This document shows, one piece after another, positions 18,667-27,241 of a DNA stretch of 64,000 nucleotides; positions within the stretch are counted from its first letter, which is position 1, and every line of letters begins with the position of its first letter. Source of the DNA: Granulicella sp. (lineage in GTDB: Bacteria > Acidobacteriota > Terriglobia > Terriglobales > Acidobacteriaceae). Under the pieces are notes generated by a model. The model ran no database searches and was not told the origin of the DNA. It was given only the letters and a program-made list of their open reading frames with translations. The stretch is from the NCBI GenBank assembly GCA_003132145.1, contig PKWU01000039.1, forward strand, positions 16,593 through 80,592, given 5' to 3'. Both the position numbers and the translations under genes were made by a program.

Positions 18667-19509
18667 TCAGAAAATCTGAAAATTCACCTCCATATTCAGT
18701 TCTGCTTCAACGGGTTTCCCATCCAACTGCGCTGGCTTAAAGACGTACTGCCTAACTGTGTTCGCTGCATTTTCATCCAGGCCGAATCCGAGAGGTCTCA
18801 ACAACCAAACCTCATCCACTCGCCCGTTCTCCTAAACATGAAGGTACAATGAAACCGATCCCGATATTTTCTTGTCTCTTGCTTCCTGACTAAAATTCGG
18901 TTCGGCCATCTTGATGACAACTGGGTTAGTGTATTTTGATACGGACTTCTCGACATCGATCCAGTTTCCGTCCTTAAATATGTGGTAGCAATCGCATGTC
19001 GGTTTTGTCGGGCTTTCCGTTGGATGGGTTTTGTCAACCGCAGCTGGCAGCATATGTGCCACCAGATTGGGTAGGCCTGCGATTGCCGTATCCAAATCCG
19101 GGAAAAACAGCAACGCCTGCAACTGCGGAATCACCACCGCCGGGTCTGCCCCTTGCAGTTCGATCTCCAGCTTCATCTTCGAGAGTCCCACCGCAGCCAT
19201 ATTCGTCCCGTTGCGGACCAACGTCACGCGATTGCCCTGTAAGACGATCTTGCCACCCTTGAGTTTAACCGAGTTGTCGTGGAATGCTTCCAATCCATGC
19301 AATGCAACGGGGCCAGGCGCAATCCCGCCGTTGAACCATTTGTACTGCGCCACTGCATCGGCCGAGTAGCTGCGCAACCCCAGTTGCTTGCCGTGCAGTG
19401 CATCCTGCAAGGCACGCGCATCGGTCTGACCATAGGACGAGAAGGGGAGAGATAGCGCCATGGCCACCGACAGTACTGTCGTCCAGATCGTTCTCATGCA
19501 GGCCATCAT
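18667..19509 (-). pseudogene. TonB C-terminal-domain protein interrupted by an in-frame amber codon (TAG at 18834-18832)
   Basis: Track ORF ends AEPNFSQEARDKKISGSVSLYLHV*; same frame continues ENGRVDEVWLLRPLGFGLDENAANTVRQYVFKPAQLDGKPVEAELNMEVNFQIF* (stop at 18667-18669), together a full TonB_C-like domain. Confidence 0.75.
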
Positions 19510-19677
19510 AGCTCAATTGACGGGGATCGTCTGGATTAAGACCGTGCCGACGGGCTTTCCATCCAGCGTTGGAGCGCGGCCTGCCAGTACAAGTTCAGAG
19601 TGAGTGCAAAGCCTATCGCGCCGGCGTGGCGCAGGTGAGTACTCGGACGTCATGGGTACCCGCCATATAATCCACCT

Positions 19678-20421
19678 GTGACCGCCGATTCCGCTCCCGA
19701 ACGCCAGCAGCACATCCAGACGCGCCAGCCGCGCGGCCAGACCCTGCTCTTCGACGCCGACGACACGCTGTGGGAGAACAACATCTACTTTGAGCGCGCG
19801 ATTGCGGCGTTCATCTCCTACCTCGACCATCGCACCCACACTCCCGAGGAGGTCCGCGCCCACCTGAACCGCGTGGAGCACGCAACCATTGCGGCGCACG
19901 GCTACGGCCTCAAGAGCTTTCGCCGCTCGCTGGTGGCCTGCTTCGAGCAACTGACGGACGCCCCCATCACCGCGGAGAAACACGCGCGCATTCTCCGCTT
20001 CGTCGAGTCCATCGCCGAGCATGAGATCGAACCGCTCGCCGGCGTGGCCGCAACCCTGGCCGAACTGGCCACGCGCCACCGCTGCCTGCTGGTCACCAAA
20101 GGCGATCCCGAAGAGCAGCGCGACAAGCTCGCCCGCTCCGGCCTCGCCGCGCATTTCTTCGCCGTCGAAGTTCTTCCCGAGAAGAACGCCGCCGCCTATC
20201 GTGCCCTCGCCGCACAATACACCTGCGACCCCGCGCGCACATGGATGATCGGCAACAGCCCCAAGTCCGACATCAACCCCGCGCTGGCCGCCGGCCTGCA
20301 CGCGGTCTTCCTGCCGCACGATTTCACCTGGGTGCTGGAAGAGGAGGCCGTCCGCGGGCCCGCGACCGGTCAGCACCTGCTCGAACTTGCAGCCTTCGCC
20401 GACCTTATCCGCCACTTCTAG
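19678..20421 (+). CDS. HAD-superfamily hydrolase (GTG start)
   Basis: TLLFDADDTLWENN; LLVTKGDPEEQ; WMIGNSPKSDINPALAAGL. Confidence 0.8.
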   Translation: MTADSAPERQQHIQTRQPRGQTLLFDADDTLWENNIYFERAIAAFISYLDHRTHTPEEVRAHLNRVEHATIAAHGYGLKSFRRSLVACFEQLTDAPITAEKHARILRFVESIAEHEIEPLAGVAATLAELATRHRCLLVTKGDPEEQRDKLARSGLAAHFFAVEVLPEKNAAAYRALAAQYTCDPARTWMIGNSPKSDINPALAAGLHAVFLPHDFTWVLEEEAVRGPATGQHLLELAAFADLIRHF

Positions 20422-20489
20422 GGATGCTATACTGACCCTCGGATTGCACGTCGCTCCTGCCACCGAAGAAGTGTGTGTGCAGGCTCCAT

Positions 20490-20574
20490 GCGGAGGTGGC
20501 GAAATTGGCAGACGCACTAGCTTGAGGTGCTAGCGCCGCAAGGCATAGGGGTTCAAGTCCCCTCCTCCGCACCA
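20490..20574 (+). tRNA. tRNA-Leu (anticodon GAG), CCA encoded
   Basis: GCGGAGG/CCTCCGC acceptor, anticodon arm CTAGC-TTGAGGT-GCTAG, long variable arm, GGGGTTCAAGTCCCC T-arm. Confidence 0.95.
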
Positions 20575-20597
20575 ATTTTTTGCAACAAGCACTTCCC

Positions 20598-20632
20598 AGA
20601 GCCAACCCAATCCGGTTGGCTCTTCGCTTTTT
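20598..20632 (+). terminator. Intrinsic terminator after tRNA-Leu(GAG)
   Basis: AGAGCCAACC / GGTTGGCTCT arms followed by TCGCTTTTT. Confidence 0.75.
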
Positions 20633-20746
20633 GCCGCAATGCCGGGAGTTGACGCGCAAACCATCGCCCGGCGGAGGGAACACGGTACAATTCAGTTGTC
20701 CAAAGCGGACACAAACGACGAAGGAAGTTGCTTCCTTCGACACCAC

Positions 20747-20831
20747 GCGAGAGTGGCGGAATTGGCAGACGCACCAGACTTAGGATCTGGCGGAGCAATC
20801 CGTGGGGGTTCGAGTCCCCCCTTTCGCACCA
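20747..20831 (+). tRNA. tRNA-Leu (anticodon TAG), CCA encoded
   Basis: GCGAGAG/CTTTCGC acceptor, CCAGA-CTTAGGA-TCTGG anticodon arm, GGGGGTTCGAGTCCCCC T-arm. Confidence 0.95.
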
Positions 20832-20883
20832 ACCCACCAACCACGGCCCATCGCCGCAGTTGCAGCATCGCATCGAAAACCCT

Positions 20884-21195
20884 ATGAGCCAATTGAAGCA
20901 GCCCGCAGAACCGCAATCCGTCACGCTCACGAAGACCGAGGACTACCGCAACAGCTACGCCAACAGCGTGCAGGTGCGCATGAGCGTCTGGGACTTCTTC
21001 CTGGTCTTCGGCACCATGCACCAGAACTCGCCCGCCGAGGTGAAGATCGAGAACTTCCAGGGCATCTACCTCAGCCCGCAGCAGGCCAAGGCGCTGCTGA
21101 ACGTGCTCGGCCACAATCTGGCCCAGTACGAGCAGACCTTCGGCGAACTGGCGCTGGAGCCGCGGTTCGTGCCGCCCAACGGTCCCGTCCACTAA
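20884..21195 (+). CDS. DUF3467-like protein
   Basis: YRNSYANSVQVRMSVWDFFLVFGTMHQ...YLSPQQAKALLNVLGHNLAQYEQTFGEL. Confidence 0.75.
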   Translation: MSQLKQPAEPQSVTLTKTEDYRNSYANSVQVRMSVWDFFLVFGTMHQNSPAEVKIENFQGIYLSPQQAKALLNVLGHNLAQYEQTFGELALEPRFVPPNGPVH

Positions 21196-21198
21196 CCT

Positions 21199-22881
21199 GT
21201 GACCGCCCGCTCGCCAAGCCGAAACCTGCTGCGCCACGCGCGCGCCCAGACGCCTCTGTGGCAGCTCTATCCGGTCTTCTTTGCCGCCGTCTATCTCTCG
21301 CACCTGACGCTGCTCCGCCTGCCCTACTTCTGGGACGAGGGCGGCTACTACATCCCTGCCGCGTGGGACTTCTTCCGCACCGGAACGCTGATTCCCGTCA
21401 CCACGGTGAGCAACGCGCACCCGCCGCTGCCGTCGGTTCTGCTGGCGGGCTGGTGGCATCTCTCGGGCTTTGTCCCCAGCGGAACGCGCACCTTCATCTG
21501 CATGGTCACGGCCGCCGCTCTGCTCGCAGTTTTTCGCCTGGCTCGCAACCTGCTGGGCGCGCGCGCCGCGGTTGCGACCACTCTGCTCACTGCCGTCTAT
21601 CCAATATGGTATGCGCAGAGCACGCTGGCCCACGCAGACATCTTCGCCGCTGCGTTCACGCTATGGGGTTTGTCGTTCTATCTGCAACGCGCCAGTTTCA
21701 CAGAAACTCCGCTTGTGGCCACAGACGCGGGTTCCCCACGTCTCGATTCTGAGATGTGCGTTTCGACTCGCACAAAAATCTACGCAGCCACTCTCTTCTC
21801 GCTGGCCGCGCTGTCGAAGGAGACGGCAATCGTCACGCCGGTGGCGCTGGCGATCTGGGAGGGAGTTCTTCTCCTGCGCGACCGCAGCGTCGCCGGAAGA
21901 TCGCGCGCGCGCGCGGGATGGCTGGCCGCGCTTCTCTCTCCCATTCTTCCCCTCGCGGCCTGGTACGCGTACCACTTCCATCGCACCGGATTCGTCTTCG
22001 GCAACCCGGAGTTTCTGCGCTACAACGCCACCGCCAACCTGGACGCGCACCGCATCGCGCTCTGCCTGTACCACCGGCTGCTGCACCTGACCATGCACAT
22101 GAACATGTTTGTGCCAGTGCTGTGTGCCTTGGCCGCGTTTCTGCTGCTCCCGGCCATCGCTGCGCGCGCGCGTCTGGCACGGCCCGTGCTCAACGCCATT
22201 GCCGTGATTCTGCTGGCCAACTGGATCGCCTTCTCTGTGCTCGGCGGAGCGCTGCTCACCCGCTATTTGCTGCCCATGTTTCCGCTCGTCCTACTGGTCG
22301 CGGTGGCCGAGTGGCAGCTCCGCCTGCGCGACTGGGGATGGATCGCCGCGCTCAGCACGGCGGCGTTTCTTGCCGGCATCTGGATCAACCCGCCCTACGC
22401 CTTCGCGCCCGAGGACAACCTCACCTATCGCGACATGATCGTGCTGCACCAGAGGGCGATCGCGCTGATCGCCGAGCAATGGCCGCAGGCAACGGTGCTG
22501 ACCGCGTGGCCCGCCTACTCCGAGCTGGAGCGGCCCGAACTGGGCTACACCAAAGTCCCCATCCAGGCGGTCGCAATCCAGAACTTCTCGCGCGAACAGA
22601 TCGAAGCAGCAGCGCGGATGGAGCAGGGCGCGACCGGTTCTGGCGGCTACGACACTGCCCTGCTCTTCTCCACCAAGTGGGCGCCGCCCTTCGGCCAGGT
22701 CAACCTCGCCCTTCGCAACGCACCGGCAGACGCGCGCTACTTCGACTTCCACGAGGACCTGCTGCCCGCCGAGGCCGCATCCATCCTGCACGGCGATGTG
22801 GTCTGGCAGGCCTCCATCCGCGGCGAGTGGGTGGCCGTCCTGCGCTTTCCCCGCACAAAGGAACAATCAACCAGCCGGTAA
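21199..22881 (+). CDS. Membrane glycosyltransferase, ArnT/PMT (GT39)-like
   Basis: LPYFWDEGGYYIPAAWDF, AHPPLPSVLLA, multiple TM segments; GTG start. Confidence 0.72.
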   Translation: MTARSPSRNLLRHARAQTPLWQLYPVFFAAVYLSHLTLLRLPYFWDEGGYYIPAAWDFFRTGTLIPVTTVSNAHPPLPSVLLAGWWHLSGFVPSGTRTFICMVTAAALLAVFRLARNLLGARAAVATTLLTAVYPIWYAQSTLAHADIFAAAFTLWGLSFYLQRASFTETPLVATDAGSPRLDSEMCVSTRTKIYAATLFSLAALSKETAIVTPVALAIWEGVLLLRDRSVAGRSRARAGWLAALLSPILPLAAWYAYHFHRTGFVFGNPEFLRYNATANLDAHRIALCLYHRLLHLTMHMNMFVPVLCALAAFLLLPAIAARARLARPVLNAIAVILLANWIAFSVLGGALLTRYLLPMFPLVLLVAVAEWQLRLRDWGWIAALSTAAFLAGIWINPPYAFAPEDNLTYRDMIVLHQRAIALIAEQWPQATVLTAWPAYSELERPELGYTKVPIQAVAIQNFSREQIEAAARMEQGATGSGGYDTALLFSTKWAPPFGQVNLALRNAPADARYFDFHEDLLPAEAASILHGDVVWQASIRGEWVAVLRFPRTKEQSTSR

Positions 22882-22887
22882 TCATTA

Positions 22888-23014
22888 CCGGCATTTTCGG
22901 AATTGATATAGACCAATTTTGTTTGTCATTCCGTACCCTGAGCGAAGTCGAAGGGGAAGGAATCTGCTTTTGCTTGCTCCACAATGCTCTGCACCATTAC
23001 CGAAAATGCTCTAA
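22888..23014. mobile_element. MITE-like element related to 62611-62770
   Basis: GGCATTTTCGGAATTGATATAG ... TTGTCATTCCG ... GGAATCTGCTTTTGCT ... CTCCACAATGCTCTGCACCATTACCGAAAATGCTCTAA; imperfect terminal inverted repeats. Confidence 0.55.
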
Positions 23015-23096
23015 GCCTGGATCAAACTGAACCAAATCGGAAGAACGCCGTTCGCCGCGGCGCATCCACCCGCGCGCCTTCTATAATCGAGCCATC

Positions 23097-24767
23097 GTGG
23101 TGAGAAATTTATCTGGCACTATTCGTCGGCTCAGTTCCTTTGCGATTCTGCTTGCCGCGCTGACTTCGTGCTGCCTCGCGCGCGCCCAAAGTCAGGCGAG
23201 TGAGGATGCCAGCTCGGCGGCGGACATTCGCCAGCCCGGCGGGCGGCTGGTTCTGGTTCTGCCGTTTGAGAACCGCTCCGGCCAGGCCAATCTCAACTGG
23301 ATCGGCGACTCGTTTCCCTACACGTTGGACCAGCGGCTCACCTCGGCGGGATTTTTGACCATCAGCCGCGACGACCGCCAGTACGCGATGCAGCACCTGG
23401 GCCTGCCGCCGGACTTCCGCCCCAGCCGCGCCACCACCATCCGCATCGCGCAGACGCTGGACGCGGACTTCGTCGTCATCGGCAGCTTCAACGTCATCAA
23501 CCCCGGGGCCTCGGACAGCCGCATCGAGGTGCAGGCGCAGGTGCTGGAGGTCAACCAGTTGCGCATGTCCGCGCCGCTCGTGGATTCCAGCGAACTTTCG
23601 CGCCTCTTCGACGTGGAGAACGCCATCGCGTGGAAGGTGGCCGGGCGCATGGACCCGCACTTCGCGGTGGCCGAGCAGACGTTTCTGGCGGCCTCCGGCG
23701 GCGTCCGCCTCAGCTCGTTCGAGGACTACATCCGCGGCACCTCCGCGCCCACCCAGGAGGAGCGCCTGAATCGACTTAAGGCCGCCGTCGCCGAGACGCC
23801 CAACTACAGCGCGGCGCTGCTGGCGCTGGGCAAGGAGCAGTATGCGGCGCTCCAATACGAGGCCGCCGCCGCCACTCTGGCCAAGGTGCCGCCCAGCGAC
23901 CGCATGGCGCTGGAGGCCAACTTCTATCGCGGACTGGCGCGCTTTAACATCGCCCACTACGCCGAGGCCGCCGCCGCCTTCGCATTCGTGGCCGCCAGCC
24001 TGCCGCTGCCCGAGGTGGTCAACGACGAGGGCGTCGCCGCCAGCCGCCAGGGTAAGGACGCGACAGCGCTCTTCACACAGGTGATCGCGGCCGATCCCAA
24101 CGACGCCGACTATCACTTCAACCTGGCCGTCGCGCTGCTCGGGCGCAGCGACATTGCCGGAGCCACGCATGAGGTCGAACAGGCGCTGAATTTGCACGGC
24201 GACGACCCCGAGGCCACCGAGATGCTCGCCCGGTTGCAGGCAACGCACGACTCAACCGCCAACCTGAAGTCGATTATGAGTGCGGGCGGATTCGATCCCA
24301 CCACGCGCATCCGCCGCACCTGGTCGGAGGCATCGTTCCGTCAGGCGGCGTTCCAGCTCGATCAGATGCGCGCCCTGCAGATGGCCTCGCTGCCGCCCGT
24401 CCAGCAGGCGGTGCAGTACACGCAACTGGGCGATGAATATCTGGCGCAGGGCCTGCTTCCAGAGGCGGAGCAGGAGTTCCACACCGCGCTTGCAGCCAAC
24501 CCGAGGAGCGCCGCGGCGCGCGCCGGGATCGCCCAGGTGCGCGAACGCAGCGGATCGACCGACGACGCGCGCGCGGAGGCGCAGAGTTCGCTCCAACTGG
24601 CGCCCAACGTCGCCGCCTACCTGGTGCTGGCGCGGATCGACCTGCAGATCAACCAGCTCTCCGAATCCGCCTACAACGTGGCCAACGCGCTGCGGCTGGA
24701 GCCGAACAACTCCGCCGCGCTGGGCATGAAGACCGCGCTCGCGGCCCGCGGACAGAACATTCCATAG
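23097..24767 (+). CDS. TPR-repeat protein (exported)
   Basis: Signal-like N-terminus; LVLPFENRSGQANLNWIGDSFPYTL; TPR-like repeats; GTG start. Confidence 0.7.
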   Translation: MVRNLSGTIRRLSSFAILLAALTSCCLARAQSQASEDASSAADIRQPGGRLVLVLPFENRSGQANLNWIGDSFPYTLDQRLTSAGFLTISRDDRQYAMQHLGLPPDFRPSRATTIRIAQTLDADFVVIGSFNVINPGASDSRIEVQAQVLEVNQLRMSAPLVDSSELSRLFDVENAIAWKVAGRMDPHFAVAEQTFLAASGGVRLSSFEDYIRGTSAPTQEERLNRLKAAVAETPNYSAALLALGKEQYAALQYEAAAATLAKVPPSDRMALEANFYRGLARFNIAHYAEAAAAFAFVAASLPLPEVVNDEGVAASRQGKDATALFTQVIAADPNDADYHFNLAVALLGRSDIAGATHEVEQALNLHGDDPEATEMLARLQATHDSTANLKSIMSAGGFDPTTRIRRTWSEASFRQAAFQLDQMRALQMASLPPVQQAVQYTQLGDEYLAQGLLPEAEQEFHTALAANPRSAAARAGIAQVRERSGSTDDARAEAQSSLQLAPNVAAYLVLARIDLQINQLSESAYNVANALRLEPNNSAALGMKTALAARGQNIP

Positions 24768-24844
24768 GACCGTGCGTTGGAAAGATGCTGAACGAAATGT
24801 CCGCCTGTTGCCGTATGGTTAAGGCGTGGCCCTAAGCCACCGAG

Positions 24845-26179
24845 GTGAGTCCTTTGCTTCGTCTTCCAATCCTTCGCTCGCTCGCAGCTCTCGCCGCACT
24901 CGCAGCGCTGCTTCCGGTCAACACTCCGGCGCAGACCGCAGCCTCGACTCCTCTAGTGGTCAAGCTCAGCATCCACGACACCATTCAGCCCATCACCGCC
25001 GAGTACCTCAAGCGCGGCCTGGACGACGCGGCCAGCCGCCGCGCCGCAGCCGTCCTCATCTCCATGGGTACGCCCGGCGGCCTGCTCGATTCCACCCGTG
25101 AGATGGTCGCCGACATCGAAGCCTCGCCGGTTCCCGTCATTATCTTCATCGAACCCTCCGGCAGCCGCGCCGGTTCCGCTGGTTTCTTTCTGCTGGAAGC
25201 GGCAGACATCGCCGCGATGGCGCCGGGGACCAACGCCGGAGCCGCCCACCCCATCCTCGAAGGCACCACCATGGACCCGGTGCTGAAAGAGAAAATCGAG
25301 AACGACGCTGCGGCCTTTCTGCGCTCCTACGTCACCGTGCGCGGGCGAGACGCCAAGGATGCCGAGGACGCCGTGCGCAACTCGAAGTCGTTCAGCGAGT
25401 CCGAGGCGCTCAACCTGCACCTGATCGACGTGGTCGCGCCCGACGACAACGCTCTGCTGGCGGCATTGAATGGACGCACCATCAAGCGCTTCCACGGCGA
25501 GAGCGAGAAGCTCGACTTCACCCACGCCGTCCTCGTCGAACTTCCGCCCTCCACGCGCGAGCGCCTGCTGACGCGCCTCACCAGCCCCGACCTCGACGTG
25601 CTTCTTCTGCTCTGCGGCGGGCTGCTCATCTACCTCGAATTCAACGTGCCCGGCACCATCGTCCCCGGCGCGCTGGGCACGCTGATGATGCTTCTGGCAA
25701 TCTTCGGCCTGAACCTGCTGCCCGTGCAGCACACCGCGATCCTGTTGCTCTTCGCCGCGCTGGCGCTCATGGTGCTGGAGGCGAAGTTCGCCAGCCATGG
25801 AGTGCTCGGCACGGTCGGCATTCTGTGCCTTGTCTTCGGGCTGGCCACGCTGGTCAACGGGCCAACGCCGGAGATGCGCGTCCACTTCGGCGTGGCCGCT
25901 GGCGCGGGCGTCGGCTTCGGCGTCATCACCTTCGGCCTCGCGTGGATCGCCGTGAAGGCGCGTCAAGCCAAACGTCTCACCGGGCCGCAGGCGATGGTTG
26001 GCCAGGTTGCCATCGCAATGACACCGATCCTGCCCGCCGGTGAGCTTCCCATCGGCCAGGTCGAAGTCCGCGGCGAAATATGGAAGGCCACCCTCCCGCC
26101 CAACACCCCACCCGTCCCCGCCGGCACTCCCCTCACCGTCCGCGCCGTCGACGGGTTGACGCTAACAGTCGCACAATAA
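24845..26179 (+). CDS. NfeD-family protein with ClpP-like serine protease domain
   Basis: MGTPGGLLDSTREMV, PSGSRAGSAGFFLLEAADIAAMAPGTNAGAAHP, C-terminal TM plus OB-fold region; GTG/late start possible. Confidence 0.82.
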   Translation: MSPLLRLPILRSLAALAALAALLPVNTPAQTAASTPLVVKLSIHDTIQPITAEYLKRGLDDAASRRAAAVLISMGTPGGLLDSTREMVADIEASPVPVIIFIEPSGSRAGSAGFFLLEAADIAAMAPGTNAGAAHPILEGTTMDPVLKEKIENDAAAFLRSYVTVRGRDAKDAEDAVRNSKSFSESEALNLHLIDVVAPDDNALLAALNGRTIKRFHGESEKLDFTHAVLVELPPSTRERLLTRLTSPDLDVLLLLCGGLLIYLEFNVPGTIVPGALGTLMMLLAIFGLNLLPVQHTAILLLFAALALMVLEAKFASHGVLGTVGILCLVFGLATLVNGPTPEMRVHFGVAAGAGVGFGVITFGLAWIAVKARQAKRLTGPQAMVGQVAIAMTPILPAGELPIGQVEVRGEIWKATLPPNTPPVPAGTPLTVRAVDGLTLTVAQ

Positions 26180-26215
26180 AAATAGGTCTTAACCAACAAC
26201 AGATAGGGGCTCTCA

Positions 26216-27226
26216 ATGATCTTCTCAATCTCAGGCGCACTCGAAAAAGCTGAAAAGATACAATCTGGAACCTTCGTCGGCTTAAATATCTGGGAACGCC
26301 AACATATTGAGGAGTGGGTTAGGGAGAATCCTGAAATATTGGGTGAAGACCTCCTCGTCCTTACAATTGAATTCGACAGGTTTGTGAACAGCAGCGACCG
26401 TCTTGATTTGCTTGCGCTCGACCGCAATGGCAATTTGGTTGTCGTAGAGCTCAAGAGGGATTCTGCCGCCGGATACGCTGACCTTCAGGCAATCAGGTAC
26501 GCGGCGATGGTTTCTTCAATGACTATCGATAAGCTGATTCCTTATTACACGGCGTATCGGCAGAAATACTATAGTGTGCAGCTTAGTGAAACCGATGCTA
26601 GAAGCCAAATCACCGAATTCATCGAATCAGAACAGTTCACGGAGATTTCGTCTAAACCACGGATCATCCTTTGTTCGGAGGGCTTCTCTCCAGAAATCAC
26701 AACAACGGTTTTGTGGCTTCGAGATTCTCAGATAGACATCAGTTGCGTTAAGATCACCCCGTATAAAGTGGGCGAAAAGATCATCATTGTTCCGAAGATA
26801 GTGATACCTCTAGAAGAAGCGAAGCAGTACCTAATTGACATCAAGGTAAAAGAAGAAAAGATCGAACAGTCGGTGCACAAGAACCGCCCCAGAACAATGC
26901 GGGTCTTGATCGAAAACAAACTAGTCAATGCTGGAGATATTATTTACCTCAAGAATGGGTTGCCTTCTTGGGTTCATTATGTTGATGGCGATCCTACGTT
27001 TGAGGCCACAATCACTGGGAAGCTGGGACAAAAAGATGCCGTCCGATGGAAAAAGGACGGGCTGGAATACTCGGTCTCAGCATTGGCCTGGAACATATTC
27101 AAAGACCTACATCCGGAGCATAAAGATCCCGGCGGAGTGAATGGAAGCTGGCATTGGGTCAATTCTGATGGTACCCCGCTTTGGGATATTGCGGAGAAAT
27201 TCCTCGCCAAACCAGAGGCCAATTGA
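26216..27226 (+). CDS. NucS/DUF91-like PD-(D/E)XK nuclease domain fused to a RAMA-like C-terminal domain
   Basis: LDLLALDRNGNLVVVELKRDSAAGYADLQAIRYAAMVS (D...ExK); C-term LIENKLVNAGDIIYLKNGLPSWVHYVDGDPTFEATI...GVNGSWHWVNSDGTPLWDIAEKF. Confidence 0.7.
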   Translation: MIFSISGALEKAEKIQSGTFVGLNIWERQHIEEWVRENPEILGEDLLVLTIEFDRFVNSSDRLDLLALDRNGNLVVVELKRDSAAGYADLQAIRYAAMVSSMTIDKLIPYYTAYRQKYYSVQLSETDARSQITEFIESEQFTEISSKPRIILCSEGFSPEITTTVLWLRDSQIDISCVKITPYKVGEKIIIVPKIVIPLEEAKQYLIDIKVKEEKIEQSVHKNRPRTMRVLIENKLVNAGDIIYLKNGLPSWVHYVDGDPTFEATITGKLGQKDAVRWKKDGLEYSVSALAWNIFKDLHPEHKDPGGVNGSWHWVNSDGTPLWDIAEKFLAKPEAN

Positions 27227-27241
27227 GCACTTTGGGACGGT

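Noticed and set aside
19513-20517. 334-aa minus-strand ORF
   Set aside because: Opposite a clear HAD hydrolase; only its last ~26 codons resemble a TonB tail (reported separately).
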